Shown here: piece by piece, positions 52,048 to 61,132 of the stretch
Layout: each line of letters starts with the position of its first letter
Position numbering within the stretch: the first letter of the stretch is position 1
Origin: Malaciobacter marinus
GTDB lineage: Bacteria > Campylobacterota > Campylobacteria > Campylobacterales > Arcobacteraceae
DNA: 64,000 nt
NCBI RefSeq assembly: GCF_003544855.1
Contig: NZ_CP032101.1
Location: 2,728,001 to 2,792,000, forward strand
Reading direction: 5' to 3'
Made by a program: the position numbers and the translations under genes
Notes under the pieces: generated by a model
The model's database searches: none
Seen by the model: the letters and a program-made list of their open reading frames with translations, nothing else
What the model was told of the DNA's origin: nothing

Positions 52048-54525
52048 TTAAGCCTTTGTTAGGGAAGCTCTAATAAATCTATATGAGTCAAATAACTCTT
52101 TAGTTCCATAAGATTTATCAAATGTAGAAACATATGCTATTTCACCATCAATTTGCTCATCAACAAAAACATCTAAATCAAAAGTTTTATTTTTTGTTAG
52201 AACTCTTACTTTCTCATTTACTTGTAAGTTTAATCTATCAAAGAGTTTTTGAGATACATAAATACCAGTTTTTGCTTTTTGCTTAAACTCATGGGATTTT
52301 GCTACAAATTCATTAAATAAATTCATAGGATTTGCTTTATAAATAATAAATTCATCATCATGAACTTGTACATCTAAAATCTCTGTTCTTTCAAATATAT
52401 CATTTACCTTGGTATCTAAATTTTGCAATTCATAACCTCTATGCTCATTTGCATCATTTGAAAAATAGTTTGTTAAAGAATCAAACTCTACTTGTTTAAA
52501 TCCGCTTGAAAGTGGAAGTTTTACAGTGTAATCAATTGTATTTTCTTGTTTAATTCCTAACAACTCATTTGCAATATCATTTAATACATAACCATTATAA
52601 GGTAAAGCAGCATTTGTAGAAATAACTCTTTTATCAATATTTACAAATGTTCCCTCTTGTTGATTTAGTGCTGGCATATCTAAATTACCATCACCTAAAG
52701 CACTTAATTGATAATCGGCTTTTTCATTGTATCCAATAGTAAAGCCCTCTTGTTTTTCATCTAATTGACAAATTAAACTAACACCTAAGGTATTTGTTTT
52801 AGTAGGGATAATTACAATTTCAAACTTAGTATATTTTTCAATCATTGCACAAAGTTTTGCTAAAGTTTTATAATTTGGATGAGTTATTATATCTTCTCCA
52901 ATAATTAGTGAAAACTTATCTTTTTTAACAAGCATAGAATCAATTAAATCATAAAAGTTTTCATCAAGCCCTACTTCATCTAGAAGTTTTGAGTAGATAT
53001 ACTCTACTTCTTTTTCTTCTTTTTTTGTTACTAACTTTTTAAGCTCTTTTTCTTCACCACTATCTTCATCTAAGACTTTTTCTATTACTTGTTCTTTTTT
53101 TGTTTCAACAATAGTTTTAACTCTTTTTTCTTTTAAAGATTCAATGTATTTCTTAATATCTTCAGGTAAATTTTCATCTGCAAAGATGTCTAAAAGAAGA
53201 TATAAAACAGCCTCTTCTTTTAAAGGTTGATGATATATAAACTCTGTTGTTTTACCTTTTTTACCAATCTTTTCCATAATTGGATCAGCAATTGGATGAA
53301 AATATAATCCTGAACCTTTATTTAATATAATAGAGTTATTAAAAGCATATCTTGCATGTGGCAAGTCATGTTTTAAAAATGAACCAATAGATACTACAAA
53401 ATTTGAATCATGAACATCTTTTAGTGTTGAACCGTATAAAGACTTTCCACTTACTAAACTATACTCTTTTAAAAATCTTTGATATTTAAAAGCATCATCA
53501 TTTACTAACTTAAAGTTATACTCTTCTTTTAACTTTTGTAAAATCAATGCTTCTTCATTTGTAATAAATGAGTTAAATTTTATAGTTTTTGCTTTTTTAA
53601 ATGCATCAAGTGCTTCAATAAAAGCTTTTTCATCTTTTTGTTTTATTTCATTTTCAAAATCATATGCAAATCTTGCCGCTCCATTTAATGTCACATAATG
53701 ATGGTCATTTGTAACTCTATAAATTTTTAACTTATCATGGTTTTGCACAGACTCATGCTTTCTTTCATAATACATCAAAGCACAATCACTTGAGTGAGGA
53801 TTTGAAGCAGGAATTTTAGTAAGCTCCCATGCATTTGATTTGTATTGGAAATCATTTGATACAAGTGCTCCAACTGGACAAACAGAGATACACTCTCCAC
53901 AATCTGTACATGAACTTTCATCAAAGCCAATAAGAGATTTATTTAACTTATTCCACATTGAGTATGCATCTTTTGGCATACTATCTTTAAAAGTTTTTGA
54001 GATTGCATCAGAACCCCTTTTTACAGTACTTAAAGCACTTGAACCAATCATATCCTTACATACAGTTACGCATTTTTCGCAAACTATACATAATCCTGGA
54101 TCATAATTCATAACTCCCCAATGTTGAGTTGGTCTTGGCACATCTTTAATAGAATAACTTTGAGAATCAACTTTCATATATAAAGTATAATTTTGTAGTT
54201 CACACTCTCCACTTTGGTCACATACCCCACACTGTAAAGGGTGATTTACATCATATACTTCCATTACTGCTCTTCTTTCTTTAGCAATATTTTCAGTAGT
54301 TGTTTTTACTTGCATTCCATCTTTAGCTTTTGCATTACAAGCATATACTTGTTTTCCATCAGCCTCAACTAGACATAATCTACAAGCAAGGGTAGGAGAA
54401 CACCTAGTTAAATAACAAATTGCTGGAACAAATATTCCATTTGCCCTTGCAATATTTAATAAACTCTCTCCCTCTTTTGCCTTACAAAGTTTCCCATCAA
54501 TGTCTAAAGATATTAAATCACTCAC
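52048..54525 (-). CDS. nuoG: NADH-quinone oxidoreductase subunit G, with a Lys/Glu-rich insertion
   Basis: Large iron-sulfur subunit of complex I, 825 residues. The N-terminal 2Fe-2S domain has CYLTRCSPTLACRLCLVE..C. Next come the His/Cys cluster HPLQCGVCDQSGECELQNY and two 4Fe-4S motifs, CIVCEKCVTVC and CTDCGECISVCPVGAL. The C-terminal molybdopterin-oxidoreductase-like half is very divergent. A charged stretch (about residues 465-515, containing KKEQVIEKVLDEDSGEEKEL and TKKEEKEVEY) interrupts it and is probably a disordered or coiled-coil insertion. It overlaps the small NuoF-position gene by 4 bases. Confidence 0.94.
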   Translation of the reverse strand: MSDLISLDIDGKLCKAKEGESLLNIARANGIFVPAICYLTRCSPTLACRLCLVEADGKQVYACNAKAKDGMQVKTTTENIAKERRAVMEVYDVNHPLQCGVCDQSGECELQNYTLYMKVDSQSYSIKDVPRPTQHWGVMNYDPGLCIVCEKCVTVCKDMIGSSALSTVKRGSDAISKTFKDSMPKDAYSMWNKLNKSLIGFDESSCTDCGECISVCPVGALVSNDFQYKSNAWELTKIPASNPHSSDCALMYYERKHESVQNHDKLKIYRVTNDHHYVTLNGAARFAYDFENEIKQKDEKAFIEALDAFKKAKTIKFNSFITNEEALILQKLKEEYNFKLVNDDAFKYQRFLKEYSLVSGKSLYGSTLKDVHDSNFVVSIGSFLKHDLPHARYAFNNSIILNKGSGLYFHPIADPIMEKIGKKGKTTEFIYHQPLKEEAVLYLLLDIFADENLPEDIKKYIESLKEKRVKTIVETKKEQVIEKVLDEDSGEEKELKKLVTKKEEKEVEYIYSKLLDEVGLDENFYDLIDSMLVKKDKFSLIIGEDIITHPNYKTLAKLCAMIEKYTKFEIVIIPTKTNTLGVSLICQLDEKQEGFTIGYNEKADYQLSALGDGNLDMPALNQQEGTFVNIDKRVISTNAALPYNGYVLNDIANELLGIKQENTIDYTVKLPLSSGFKQVEFDSLTNYFSNDANEHRGYELQNLDTKVNDIFERTEILDVQVHDDEFIIYKANPMNLFNEFVAKSHEFKQKAKTGIYVSQKLFDRLNLQVNEKVRVLTKNKTFDLDVFVDEQIDGEIAYVSTFDKSYGTKELFDSYRFIRASLTKA

Positions 54526-55319
54526 TCTTCCAGCCTTTCTATTTTTACGGGTTTATAAATATAACCACATGATAAGAAATCATTTCCTTTCTTATTTGTA
54601 GCACAAATTGCAATTGTATTTTGTAGTGTATCATCAACTACTAATAGTTTTGAAACTTCACCCTCTTTTGAAATTAGTTTTATTTTTGCACCATCTTCAG
54701 CCTTTGCAATTCTTGCAAAAGATGCACTTGCATAAACTATATTTGAATCTTTTGAGCTATCTACATAAGAGTAAATAACTGTTCCATTATAAGGTAAAAG
54801 CTCTGCTACTTCTTCTAAGTTTTCATCTTCATTATCGATTTGTCTTGATGAAACTATATTAAAATCACTATACTTTTCAATGGCACTTAAGATTTTCACA
54901 ATATTATCAACTCTTTCATGAGAAAAAATATCATCACCAACTAGTATGGTTTTAGAACTCTTTTTAGAAGCTTTTAATAAAGCCTCTTCAAACTCTTCTT
55001 CCCCTGCACTTGACTCTGCTGAAATATAACCAATATCTAAATCATCTATATAAGCTTGTATATTTGAACTTACATCTTTTGTAAAAGTATCCAATAACAA
55101 TGCACTAATTCCCTCTTCACTTCCAGCTTCATACTTAATAAATTGTGTATAAAAATCTTTTAAAGCCAAACTATCAACTGCATGCATATAAATAACTTCT
55201 GCGTTATTACTCTTTTTTGCTTCATTTATAGCATCTACAACTTGTTCATTTGTATTAGCTAAGAACTCTCCAAAACATAAAATATAATCACTCTTTTTTA
55301 AAATATCTAAATTTTTCAT
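54522..55319 (-). CDS. Complex I-associated protein in the NuoF position, without NADH/FMN motifs
   Basis: A 265-residue protein standing where nuoF is normally found. It has none of the NuoF features: no FMN or NADH-binding glycine-rich loop and no Cys motif for cluster N3. Its text (LKKSDYILCFGEFLANTNEQVVDAINEA, KTILVGDDIFSHERVDNIVKILSAIEKYSDFNIV) recalls the C-terminal half of NuoG, which has a similar LIIGEDIITHPNYKTLAKLCAMIEKYTKF stretch. C. jejuni has an equivalent gene (Cj1574, from memory) in a complex I that takes electrons from flavodoxin rather than NADH. The position in the operon strongly suggests it is a subunit. Confidence 0.78.
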   Translation of the reverse strand: MKNLDILKKSDYILCFGEFLANTNEQVVDAINEAKKSNNAEVIYMHAVDSLALKDFYTQFIKYEAGSEEGISALLLDTFTKDVSSNIQAYIDDLDIGYISAESSAGEEEFEEALLKASKKSSKTILVGDDIFSHERVDNIVKILSAIEKYSDFNIVSSRQIDNEDENLEEVAELLPYNGTVIYSYVDSSKDSNIVYASASFARIAKAEDGAKIKLISKEGEVSKLLVVDDTLQNTIAICATNKKGNDFLSCGYIYKPVKIERLEE

Positions 55320-55323
55320 ACTT

Positions 55324-55590
55324 TTACTCTTCTTCTTTGGTTTCTATCTCTTTTTTTTCAGGTTGCACTTTTTTTACTACTATTGTCCAATCAACTTCAT
55401 TAAACTTAATAGAATTCATAAGTGTATAGCCATTTTCATATATTAAATCTGCACTTTTTTGAACAGCTGAGAAATCTCCTATTTCAAATAAGAAAATAGC
55501 ATTTTCTCCATCTTTTATATCATTTTTCATTAGTTCTAACATTCTGTCATAAAAGTTATCTTTTAGTAATCTTAAGTCAAATCTTTTCAT
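55324..55590 (-). CDS. Small complex I-associated protein in the NuoE position
   Basis: An 88-residue protein between nuoD and the NuoF-position gene, beginning MKRFDLRLLKDNFYDRMLEL. It lacks the four Cys that hold the 2Fe-2S cluster of true NuoE and has no Cys at all. The middle (ENAIFLFEIGDFSAVQKSADLIYENGYTLMNSIKFNEVDWTIVVKK) reads as a small alpha/beta fold, followed by an acidic tail. It corresponds in position to C. jejuni Cj1575, as I recall. Its role may be docking of an alternative electron donor; that is inference. Confidence 0.78.
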   Translation of the reverse strand: MKRFDLRLLKDNFYDRMLELMKNDIKDGENAIFLFEIGDFSAVQKSADLIYENGYTLMNSIKFNEVDWTIVVKKVQPEKKEIETKEEE

Positions 55591-55599
55591 AATCTAGCC

Positions 55600-56832
55600 C
55601 TATCTATCAATTTCGCCAAATACCAAATTAAGGTTACCAATTAAAGTAACCACATCAGCCAATTGGTGCCCTGGTAATAAATCTTCTAAAAGACCTGTAT
55701 GAAAAAAGCTTGGTGCTCTAACTTTTAATTTATAAGCATATGGTGTTCCATCACTTACAACCATATATCCCAATTCACCTTTTGGTGATTCTGTTGCTAC
55801 ATAAACCTCACCTTTTGGAGGTTTCATTCCTTGTGTTACTAAAACAAAATGTTGCATAAGTGAATAGTTTTGAGTCATGATTTGCTCTTTTGGTGCTGAA
55901 ATATAATCAGGAGCATGAGCCATAAGTTCACATTTACTTTCTTCATACATTGGAATAAGTTGTCTTAATATTTTGACTGATTCTCTCATTTCTTGCATAT
56001 AACATTTATATCTTCCATATGCATCACATGTAGTTGCAATAGGAATATCAAAATCAAGTTCAGAATAGATTCCATAAGGCATCTCTTTTCTTAAATCCCA
56101 TTTTGTACCAGTTGCTCTTAAAGCAACTCCAGTTACTCCCCAAGATTTTGCTAGTTCAGGAGTTATGATACCTACATTTTCAAGTCTCATTCTCCAAACT
56201 CTATTCTCAGTTAGTAAGCCCTCATATTTTTCAACTTCAACTTCTAATACTTTTAAGAATTTTTCTAAATCTTTGCACCAATTATTTGGTAAATCTAAAG
56301 GAACTCCTCCAATTCTAACTGCACTATGTGTAAGTCTTGCACCACAATAATCCTCAATAAGATCCATGGCAAATTCTCTTTCTCTAAATGTATATAAAAA
56401 TACACTCATAGCTCCAACATCAAGCGCATGTGTTGCTAACCAAAAAAGATGGGAAATTACTCTATTTAATTCCAAAAGTATTGTTCTAATTATCTCAGCA
56501 CGTCTTGGTGCTTCAATTCCTAAAAGTTTTTCAATAGCTAATGCAAAGCCATAATTATTTGAAGTAGAAGCAATATAATCCATTCTATCAGTAGTAGGCA
56601 AGAACTCATTGTAAATCATGTTTTCAGCCATTTTTTCCATACCTCTATGCAAATAACCAATATCAGGTCTAGCTTTTACTACTTCTTCTCCTTGAAGTTC
56701 TAAAATAAGTCTCATTTGACCATGTGCAGATGGATGTTGTGGTCCAAAATTAACCACCATTGTATTATCTTCTCTTTCAAAGTTAATATTTTCAAAAAAA
56801 GGTTTTAATCTATTAGGTGTTTGTTGTTGCAT
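55600..56832 (-). CDS. nuoD: NADH-quinone oxidoreductase subunit D
   Basis: 49-kDa-type subunit that lines the quinone site with NuoB. It has 410 residues: [97 protein letters not shown] and the C-terminal [20 protein letters not shown]. An N-terminal extension of about 24 residues precedes the conserved core. The 3-base gap to nuoC suggests coupled translation. Confidence 0.97.
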   Translation of the reverse strand: MQQQTPNRLKPFFENINFEREDNTMVVNFGPQHPSAHGQMRLILELQGEEVVKARPDIGYLHRGMEKMAENMIYNEFLPTTDRMDYIASTSNNYGFALAIEKLLGIEAPRRAEIIRTILLELNRVISHLFWLATHALDVGAMSVFLYTFREREFAMDLIEDYCGARLTHSAVRIGGVPLDLPNNWCKDLEKFLKVLEVEVEKYEGLLTENRVWRMRLENVGIITPELAKSWGVTGVALRATGTKWDLRKEMPYGIYSELDFDIPIATTCDAYGRYKCYMQEMRESVKILRQLIPMYEESKCELMAHAPDYISAPKEQIMTQNYSLMQHFVLVTQGMKPPKGEVYVATESPKGELGYMVVSDGTPYAYKLKVRAPSFFHTGLLEDLLPGHQLADVVTLIGNLNLVFGEIDR

Positions 56833-56835
56833 TAT

Positions 56836-57645
56836 TTACCTTCTTTCTTTTAAAGTCACAGAATCTTCTTCTTTGAATTTTTTGATAAGTTTAACTCCAC
56901 CTTCTTCTTGATAAGCAAGTGGTGTATGCTCTGGCTCTTTTCCATCAGTAATATCTGTGCCATAAGGAACCTCATGACCTAATCTTGCAAATCTTGTAGT
57001 ATCATATCTATCAATAGCAGCAGCATCTCTAATTTCTGGACCTATTATTTCCCTTGCTTCTTTTCCAAAAATCTTATCTACTTCATACCACGATGCAGCT
57101 TCATCACCATGTAAAGGATATGTTTTTCTCAAAGGATGATCATGCCAATCATTTGGCATTAGTATTCTTTTCATATTTGGATGATTTATGATTTTTACTC
57201 CATACATATCATACATCTCCCTTTCTGACCAATTTGCCATTTTAAAAAGTGAATAAACAGAGTTTAACTCTTCTTTTTCTTCTATGAAACACTTAAGTCT
57301 TAATCTTTTATGCTTACTCATTGATAAAAATTCATAAAAAATTTCAAAGCCACCCTTTGATGAAATATAATCAATAGCAGAAATATCAATAAGCATATCG
57401 TATTGAAGTTCATTTTTTAAAATCTCAATTGCATTTATATTCTCTTTTGGATTTATGTAAATAACCAAATGCTCTTTTTGTATATACTTATCAAGTATTT
57501 TTACTTTTGAAGAGAGTAATTCTACATCATCTAAAAAGATTTTATCTTGACAAACATCAACTTTAGGAATTGATGGAGTAATATAAAACCTATCACTAAA
57601 ATATGATTTATTTTGTACATCATCTTTTGGTTTGTATTCTCTCAT
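56836..57645 (-). CDS. nuoC: NADH-quinone oxidoreductase subunit C
   Basis: 30-kDa-type subunit of the peripheral arm, 269 residues. The N-terminal 50 residues are variable. The conserved core has [50 protein letters not shown] and [15 protein letters not shown]. The C-terminal extension ([20 protein letters not shown]...VTLKERR) is longer than in E. coli and not fused to NuoD, which is encoded separately. It overlaps nuoB by 4 bases. Confidence 0.96.
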   Translation of the reverse strand: MREYKPKDDVQNKSYFSDRFYITPSIPKVDVCQDKIFLDDVELLSSKVKILDKYIQKEHLVIYINPKENINAIEILKNELQYDMLIDISAIDYISSKGGFEIFYEFLSMSKHKRLRLKCFIEEKEELNSVYSLFKMANWSEREMYDMYGVKIINHPNMKRILMPNDWHDHPLRKTYPLHGDEAASWYEVDKIFGKEAREIIGPEIRDAAAIDRYDTTRFARLGHEVPYGTDITDGKEPEHTPLAYQEEGGVKLIKKFKEEDSVTLKERR

Positions 57646-58151
57646 ACTAACCTCTTTTTCTTGATTGATCTAAAGATTGATTCTTTTCTAATCTTTTTTT
57701 GAAGCATCATAAGTGCGTATTGCAAACTTTCAGGTCGTGGTGCACATCCAGGTAAATATATATCAACAGGAACTATTCTATCTGCACCTTGAACAGTTGC
57801 ATATGTATTAAACATACCTCCTGTATTTGCACATGAACCCATAGATATAACCCACTTTGGATCAGGCATTTGGTCATAAAGTCTTCTCATAAATTCAGCA
57901 TGTTTCTTAGTTAATGTTCCAGCTATTACAATAACATCAGCTTGTCTAGGACTTGCTCTAAAAATTGTCCCAAATCTATCAAAATCATATCTTGAAGCAC
58001 CTGTTGCCATCATCTCAATTGCACAACATGCAAGTCCATAAGTCAAAGGCCATAAAGAGTTACTTCTACCCCAGTTTACAAGTTTATCTACTGTTGTTAG
58101 AGCAATAGGAGCTCCTCCATCAGCTAAATAGTTTACTTTATGCTGTGCCAT
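57642..58151 (-). CDS. nuoB: NADH-quinone oxidoreductase subunit B
   Basis: PSST-type subunit that carries cluster N2, the last iron-sulfur centre before quinone. The conserved Cys pair is in [21 protein letters not shown], with [11 protein letters not shown] and [19 protein letters not shown] completing the cluster ligands. I start at the ATG at 58151, which has AGGAG 7 bases upstream and gives the usual MAQHKVNYL start. An ATG at 58172 is in frame but lies within nuoA without a ribosome site. With this start the protein has 169 residues and overlaps nuoA by 19 bases. Confidence 0.97.
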   Translation of the reverse strand: MAQHKVNYLADGGAPIALTTVDKLVNWGRSNSLWPLTYGLACCAIEMMATGASRYDFDRFGTIFRASPRQADVIVIAGTLTKKHAEFMRRLYDQMPDPKWVISMGSCANTGGMFNTYATVQGADRIVPVDIYLPGCAPRPESLQYALMMLQKKIRKESIFRSIKKKRLV

Positions 58152-58525
58152 TCTAAGGCTCCTTTTTTCCATGCATATATAAAACCAATTGTTAAAAGTA
58201 AAATAAATAATATCATTTCAACAAAACCAAACCAACCTAATATTTGAAAGTTAATTGCCCAAGGAAACATAAATATTATTTCAATATCAAAAAGAATAAA
58301 TAATAATGCCATTAGATAAAATTGTACTGATATTGTATTGGGTTGTTTAGTAACCTCAGGTCCACACTCATATAAGGATACTTTTAATTTTTCAGTATTT
58401 AATCTTGCAATCTTTCTACTTATTACTCTTGCAAGATATACAGTTAAGATAAAAGCAGTGAATGTTAAAACAAACATAACAAATACACCAAAATACGGAT
58501 GGGAAAACTCCATATGTGACATCAT
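58133..58525 (-). CDS. nuoA: NADH-quinone oxidoreductase subunit A
   Basis: Small membrane subunit with three membrane segments, 130 residues. The family loop [45 protein letters not shown] is intact, with its Cys-Gly and acidic residues. It is the first gene of the fourteen-gene operon. The upstream 212 bases (58526-58737) are AT-rich and should contain the operon promoter, but I see no single convincing -10. The ribosome site is AAGGAT. Two Met codons open the frame. Confidence 0.96.
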   Translation of the reverse strand: MMSHMEFSHPYFGVFVMFVLTFTAFILTVYLARVISRKIARLNTEKLKVSLYECGPEVTKQPNTISVQFYLMALLFILFDIEIIFMFPWAINFQILGWFGFVEMILFILLLTIGFIYAWKKGALEWHSIK

Positions 58526-58737
58526 ATATCCTTAAGATCTAATTTTTACACTTAAAAGTTGATTAATTATTTTTTTAATCCTATCTAATATCTACTAAAG
58601 CTATACTTATGCTACTATGGGCTTTTTGCTTAAATTAAATAAATTTTTTTAAACTATTTTTAAAACCAAAGAAATCAATCACTTAAACTTTAAATTATAT
58701 TAACTTAAGATAAAGATTACTTTAACTTATAAATATT

Positions 58738-60474
58738 TTAGCTCATAAATCCCATTTTATTTTCACTATCAAAATTACCTTTTAACTCTTTTTCAATTTG
58801 GTCTTTAAAAGCCTCAACTGTAAAAATAGGCTCTTCATCTAAAGCGACTTTATAAGCAGTATTTTTTATAACTAATTCTATTTGACCACCTGTAAGTTCA
58901 TATGATAATAATTGCTCTAAATCAAAATCATCACTTAAAGGTAGTTTTTCAGGTAATAGTTTTTTCCAAAGCTCTTCTCTTTGCTTTAAAGTTGGTTTTT
59001 TAAATTCAATTTTATAATTAAATCTTCTTGAGAATGCAGTATCAATTGACTCTAAAAGGTTTGTTGTTGCTATTAAAATACCATCAAATCTTTCAATTTG
59101 TTCTAAGAAAATATTTTGCATTTGATTATGCATTTTTTCACTTCCACTATTTGAACCACTACTTCTTGCACTTAAAAATTGATCTGCTTCATTTAAAAGT
59201 AAAACTGGTTCTGATTTTGTTTTTTCTACTAAATCTTTATATGTATCAAAAATACTTCTAACATTTTTTTCACTCTCACCCACATACATAGATAATATCT
59301 TACTACAGTCAAAACTTAATACTTCTCTTTTTAATGATTTTGCTAAAGCAAGTGCTGTTAGGGTCTTTCCTGTCCCTGCAAAACCATAAAAAATAATCCT
59401 TGCATCAATTCCTCTTCTTTTCTCTTTTATGCCCCACTGTTTTAACTTATTTAAAACATTTTTATCTACTTGCTTTAAAAGTGAATTTAATGTCTCTTTA
59501 GTCTTATCATTTAAAACTACATCTTCTAAAGTTTTAGTAGTTGAGATAAGCTCAAACATGTCTTGTTCTTTTATAACAGTATTTAATTTTAATTTCGATC
59601 TTCTTGACTTTTTCTTTGTTGGATGAGAGATTTTATATAAAATCTCATCTGGAATAAAAAAGTTTCTATTTATTCCTCCAAAAGGAGTTAAAACTTCATC
59701 ATAATCAATTAAATTTTTTGAAACTAATTTTGAACTCTCTTCTAGCAAACTTCTATATTTTATTTTTTCATAATCATCACTTGAGATTAGTTCAATTAAA
59801 GAGTTCATATCTCTAATTGTTCCATCACCACCTGAATATTCTTCTTTTAAAAGTGCTAAAAATATTGTTTGCTCTTGTTCTTCTAAAGAGTGCTCTTTAA
59901 AAAAATCTTCAAGCATAATATCTTTTTCTGTAACTTTAACTCTCTCTTTTATTCTATTTTCAAGCATTAATAGTTTTGATTTTAATCTATTTCTATTAGG
60001 TGAATTCTCATCAAAATTTCTTTTTACCATGTTTAATTGTTTTGCTAAATCAATTTTAAAAAATTGATCTTGCAGATACTCTAAATGGTCACTATATTTT
60101 TTTATCTCTGGCAATACAAACTCTAAAGACCCCTCTTCTAAAAGTTTTAGAAATGCAGTTGATAAAGAAATATTTGAATTTAACAACTCTAATTTTGAAA
60201 TATCACTAATTTTTACATGTTCAAAACTATTGTGAACTAACCAACCAAGTTCTAAAAGTGATTTAATCTCTTCTACTTTATAAAGATGCTCGAAACTTTT
60301 TACATCATAAAATTCACTTAAAACATCTACAACAACTAAAGAATCTCTTCCAATAATATACTCTTTTGTAAGAAATTGAAGTATTTTTGCTTCTTCAATA
60401 GTACATTTTAGTTGTGCAAAAAATGCTGTTTTACTTACATCTTTTGCTTTAATAAACTCGATTATTTCATTCAT
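58738..60474 (-). CDS. AAA+ ATPase with a long N-terminal region
   Basis: A 578-residue protein. The N-terminal 300 residues are helical and unlike any domain I can name. The C-terminal AAA+ module has Walker A GFAGTGKT (about residue 363), Walker B LLLNEAD (about 425, with Asn where Asp is usual before the Glu), sensor 1 IATTNLLESID, and the arginine-finger region FSRRFNYKIEFKKP. The lid domain (LTGGQIELVIKNTAYKVAL) is of the FtsH/CDC48 type. No protease domain or membrane segment is present, so it may remodel a protein complex. It overlaps the small membrane-protein gene before it by 8 bases. Confidence 0.82.
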   Translation of the reverse strand: MNEIIEFIKAKDVSKTAFFAQLKCTIEEAKILQFLTKEYIIGRDSLVVVDVLSEFYDVKSFEHLYKVEEIKSLLELGWLVHNSFEHVKISDISKLELLNSNISLSTAFLKLLEEGSLEFVLPEIKKYSDHLEYLQDQFFKIDLAKQLNMVKRNFDENSPNRNRLKSKLLMLENRIKERVKVTEKDIMLEDFFKEHSLEEQEQTIFLALLKEEYSGGDGTIRDMNSLIELISSDDYEKIKYRSLLEESSKLVSKNLIDYDEVLTPFGGINRNFFIPDEILYKISHPTKKKSRRSKLKLNTVIKEQDMFELISTTKTLEDVVLNDKTKETLNSLLKQVDKNVLNKLKQWGIKEKRRGIDARIIFYGFAGTGKTLTALALAKSLKREVLSFDCSKILSMYVGESEKNVRSIFDTYKDLVEKTKSEPVLLLNEADQFLSARSSGSNSGSEKMHNQMQNIFLEQIERFDGILIATTNLLESIDTAFSRRFNYKIEFKKPTLKQREELWKKLLPEKLPLSDDFDLEQLLSYELTGGQIELVIKNTAYKVALDEEPIFTVEAFKDQIEKELKGNFDSENKMGFMS

Positions 60475-60820
60475 TGTTTAACTTATCCTGTAATAAATTG
60501 TAAAATTTTTCTAAACTATTCTTTTCTCTAAAATCTAGCTTAGTATCATTAATAAAAATACTATTTTGTTCAATCTTTGTCTCTTTTATATTTTTGTATA
60601 AAATCTCTACTTTATTTTTATCCAAATCAATTTCAAAACTATTCTTTAAAACCAAAACTTTGTTTTGACAAATAGCTTTATATGAACCTTTTGAATAAAT
60701 ATACATTTGACAATCTTGCTTTTTAATGTACTCTTTTAGTTTATTAAGATTCATATTATCGTATATATTTAAACCCACTAATAAAACAACGATAAAACTA
60801 AAAAAAAATATAAAAATCAT
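60467..60820 (-). CDS. Small membrane-anchored protein upstream of the AAA+ ATPase
   Basis: I do not recognise this 117-residue protein. It has one N-terminal membrane segment (about residues 1-17, IFIFFFSFIVVLLVGLNIY) and a soluble remainder with alternating beta-type stretches (QMYIYSKGSYKAICQNKVLVLKNSFEIDLDKNKVEILYK). It overlaps the ATPase gene by 8 bases, so the two are coupled. It might anchor the ATPase or be its substrate at the membrane. Confidence 0.62.
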   Translation of the reverse strand: MIFIFFFSFIVVLLVGLNIYDNMNLNKLKEYIKKQDCQMYIYSKGSYKAICQNKVLVLKNSFEIDLDKNKVEILYKNIKETKIEQNSIFINDTKLDFREKNSLEKFYNLLQDKLNNE

Positions 60821-61132
60821 AGCACCTCTTTTTAATTAATTTAAGATAATACATTAATATCTCTTAACTATCTATGAGCTTTAAAATATAAATATTTATA
60901 GGCTTATATCTTAATTTAAGATTAGTTTTCATATTATTTGATTTTTATTATCAATAAGTTTTAAAACCAAACTTTTTAATTCTATTTCTTATAAATATAC
61001 TATATATTTATTTATAGAATTAAAGAAGAATTAATAGTTTTATATCTTATAAATTTTAGTATTCAAAGAAGTTAGTTAATCTAACTTAGGTGGTATTTAT
61101 ACTCAAAAAAACCAAAAAAGGATAGGAGATAT
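60821..61132. other. Intergenic region between divergent genes, with an inverted repeat at a promoter
   Basis: These 312 bases hold no gene that I can support. They separate the small membrane-protein gene (minus) from the Sel1 lipoprotein gene (plus). The only clear structure is a 7-bp inverted repeat, AAGTTAG 61069-61075 and CTAACTT 61081-61087. It sits at the -35 position of a likely -10 TATACT (61098-61103) for the plus-strand gene, where it could be an operator. A strong ribosome site (GGATAGGAGA) follows. The rest is very AT-rich. Confidence 0.45.

Noticed and set aside
58152-58172. Upstream ATG of nuoB at 58172
   Set aside because: It has no ribosome site and adds seven residues not seen in NuoB. 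The ATG at 58151 has AGGAG at ideal spacing.
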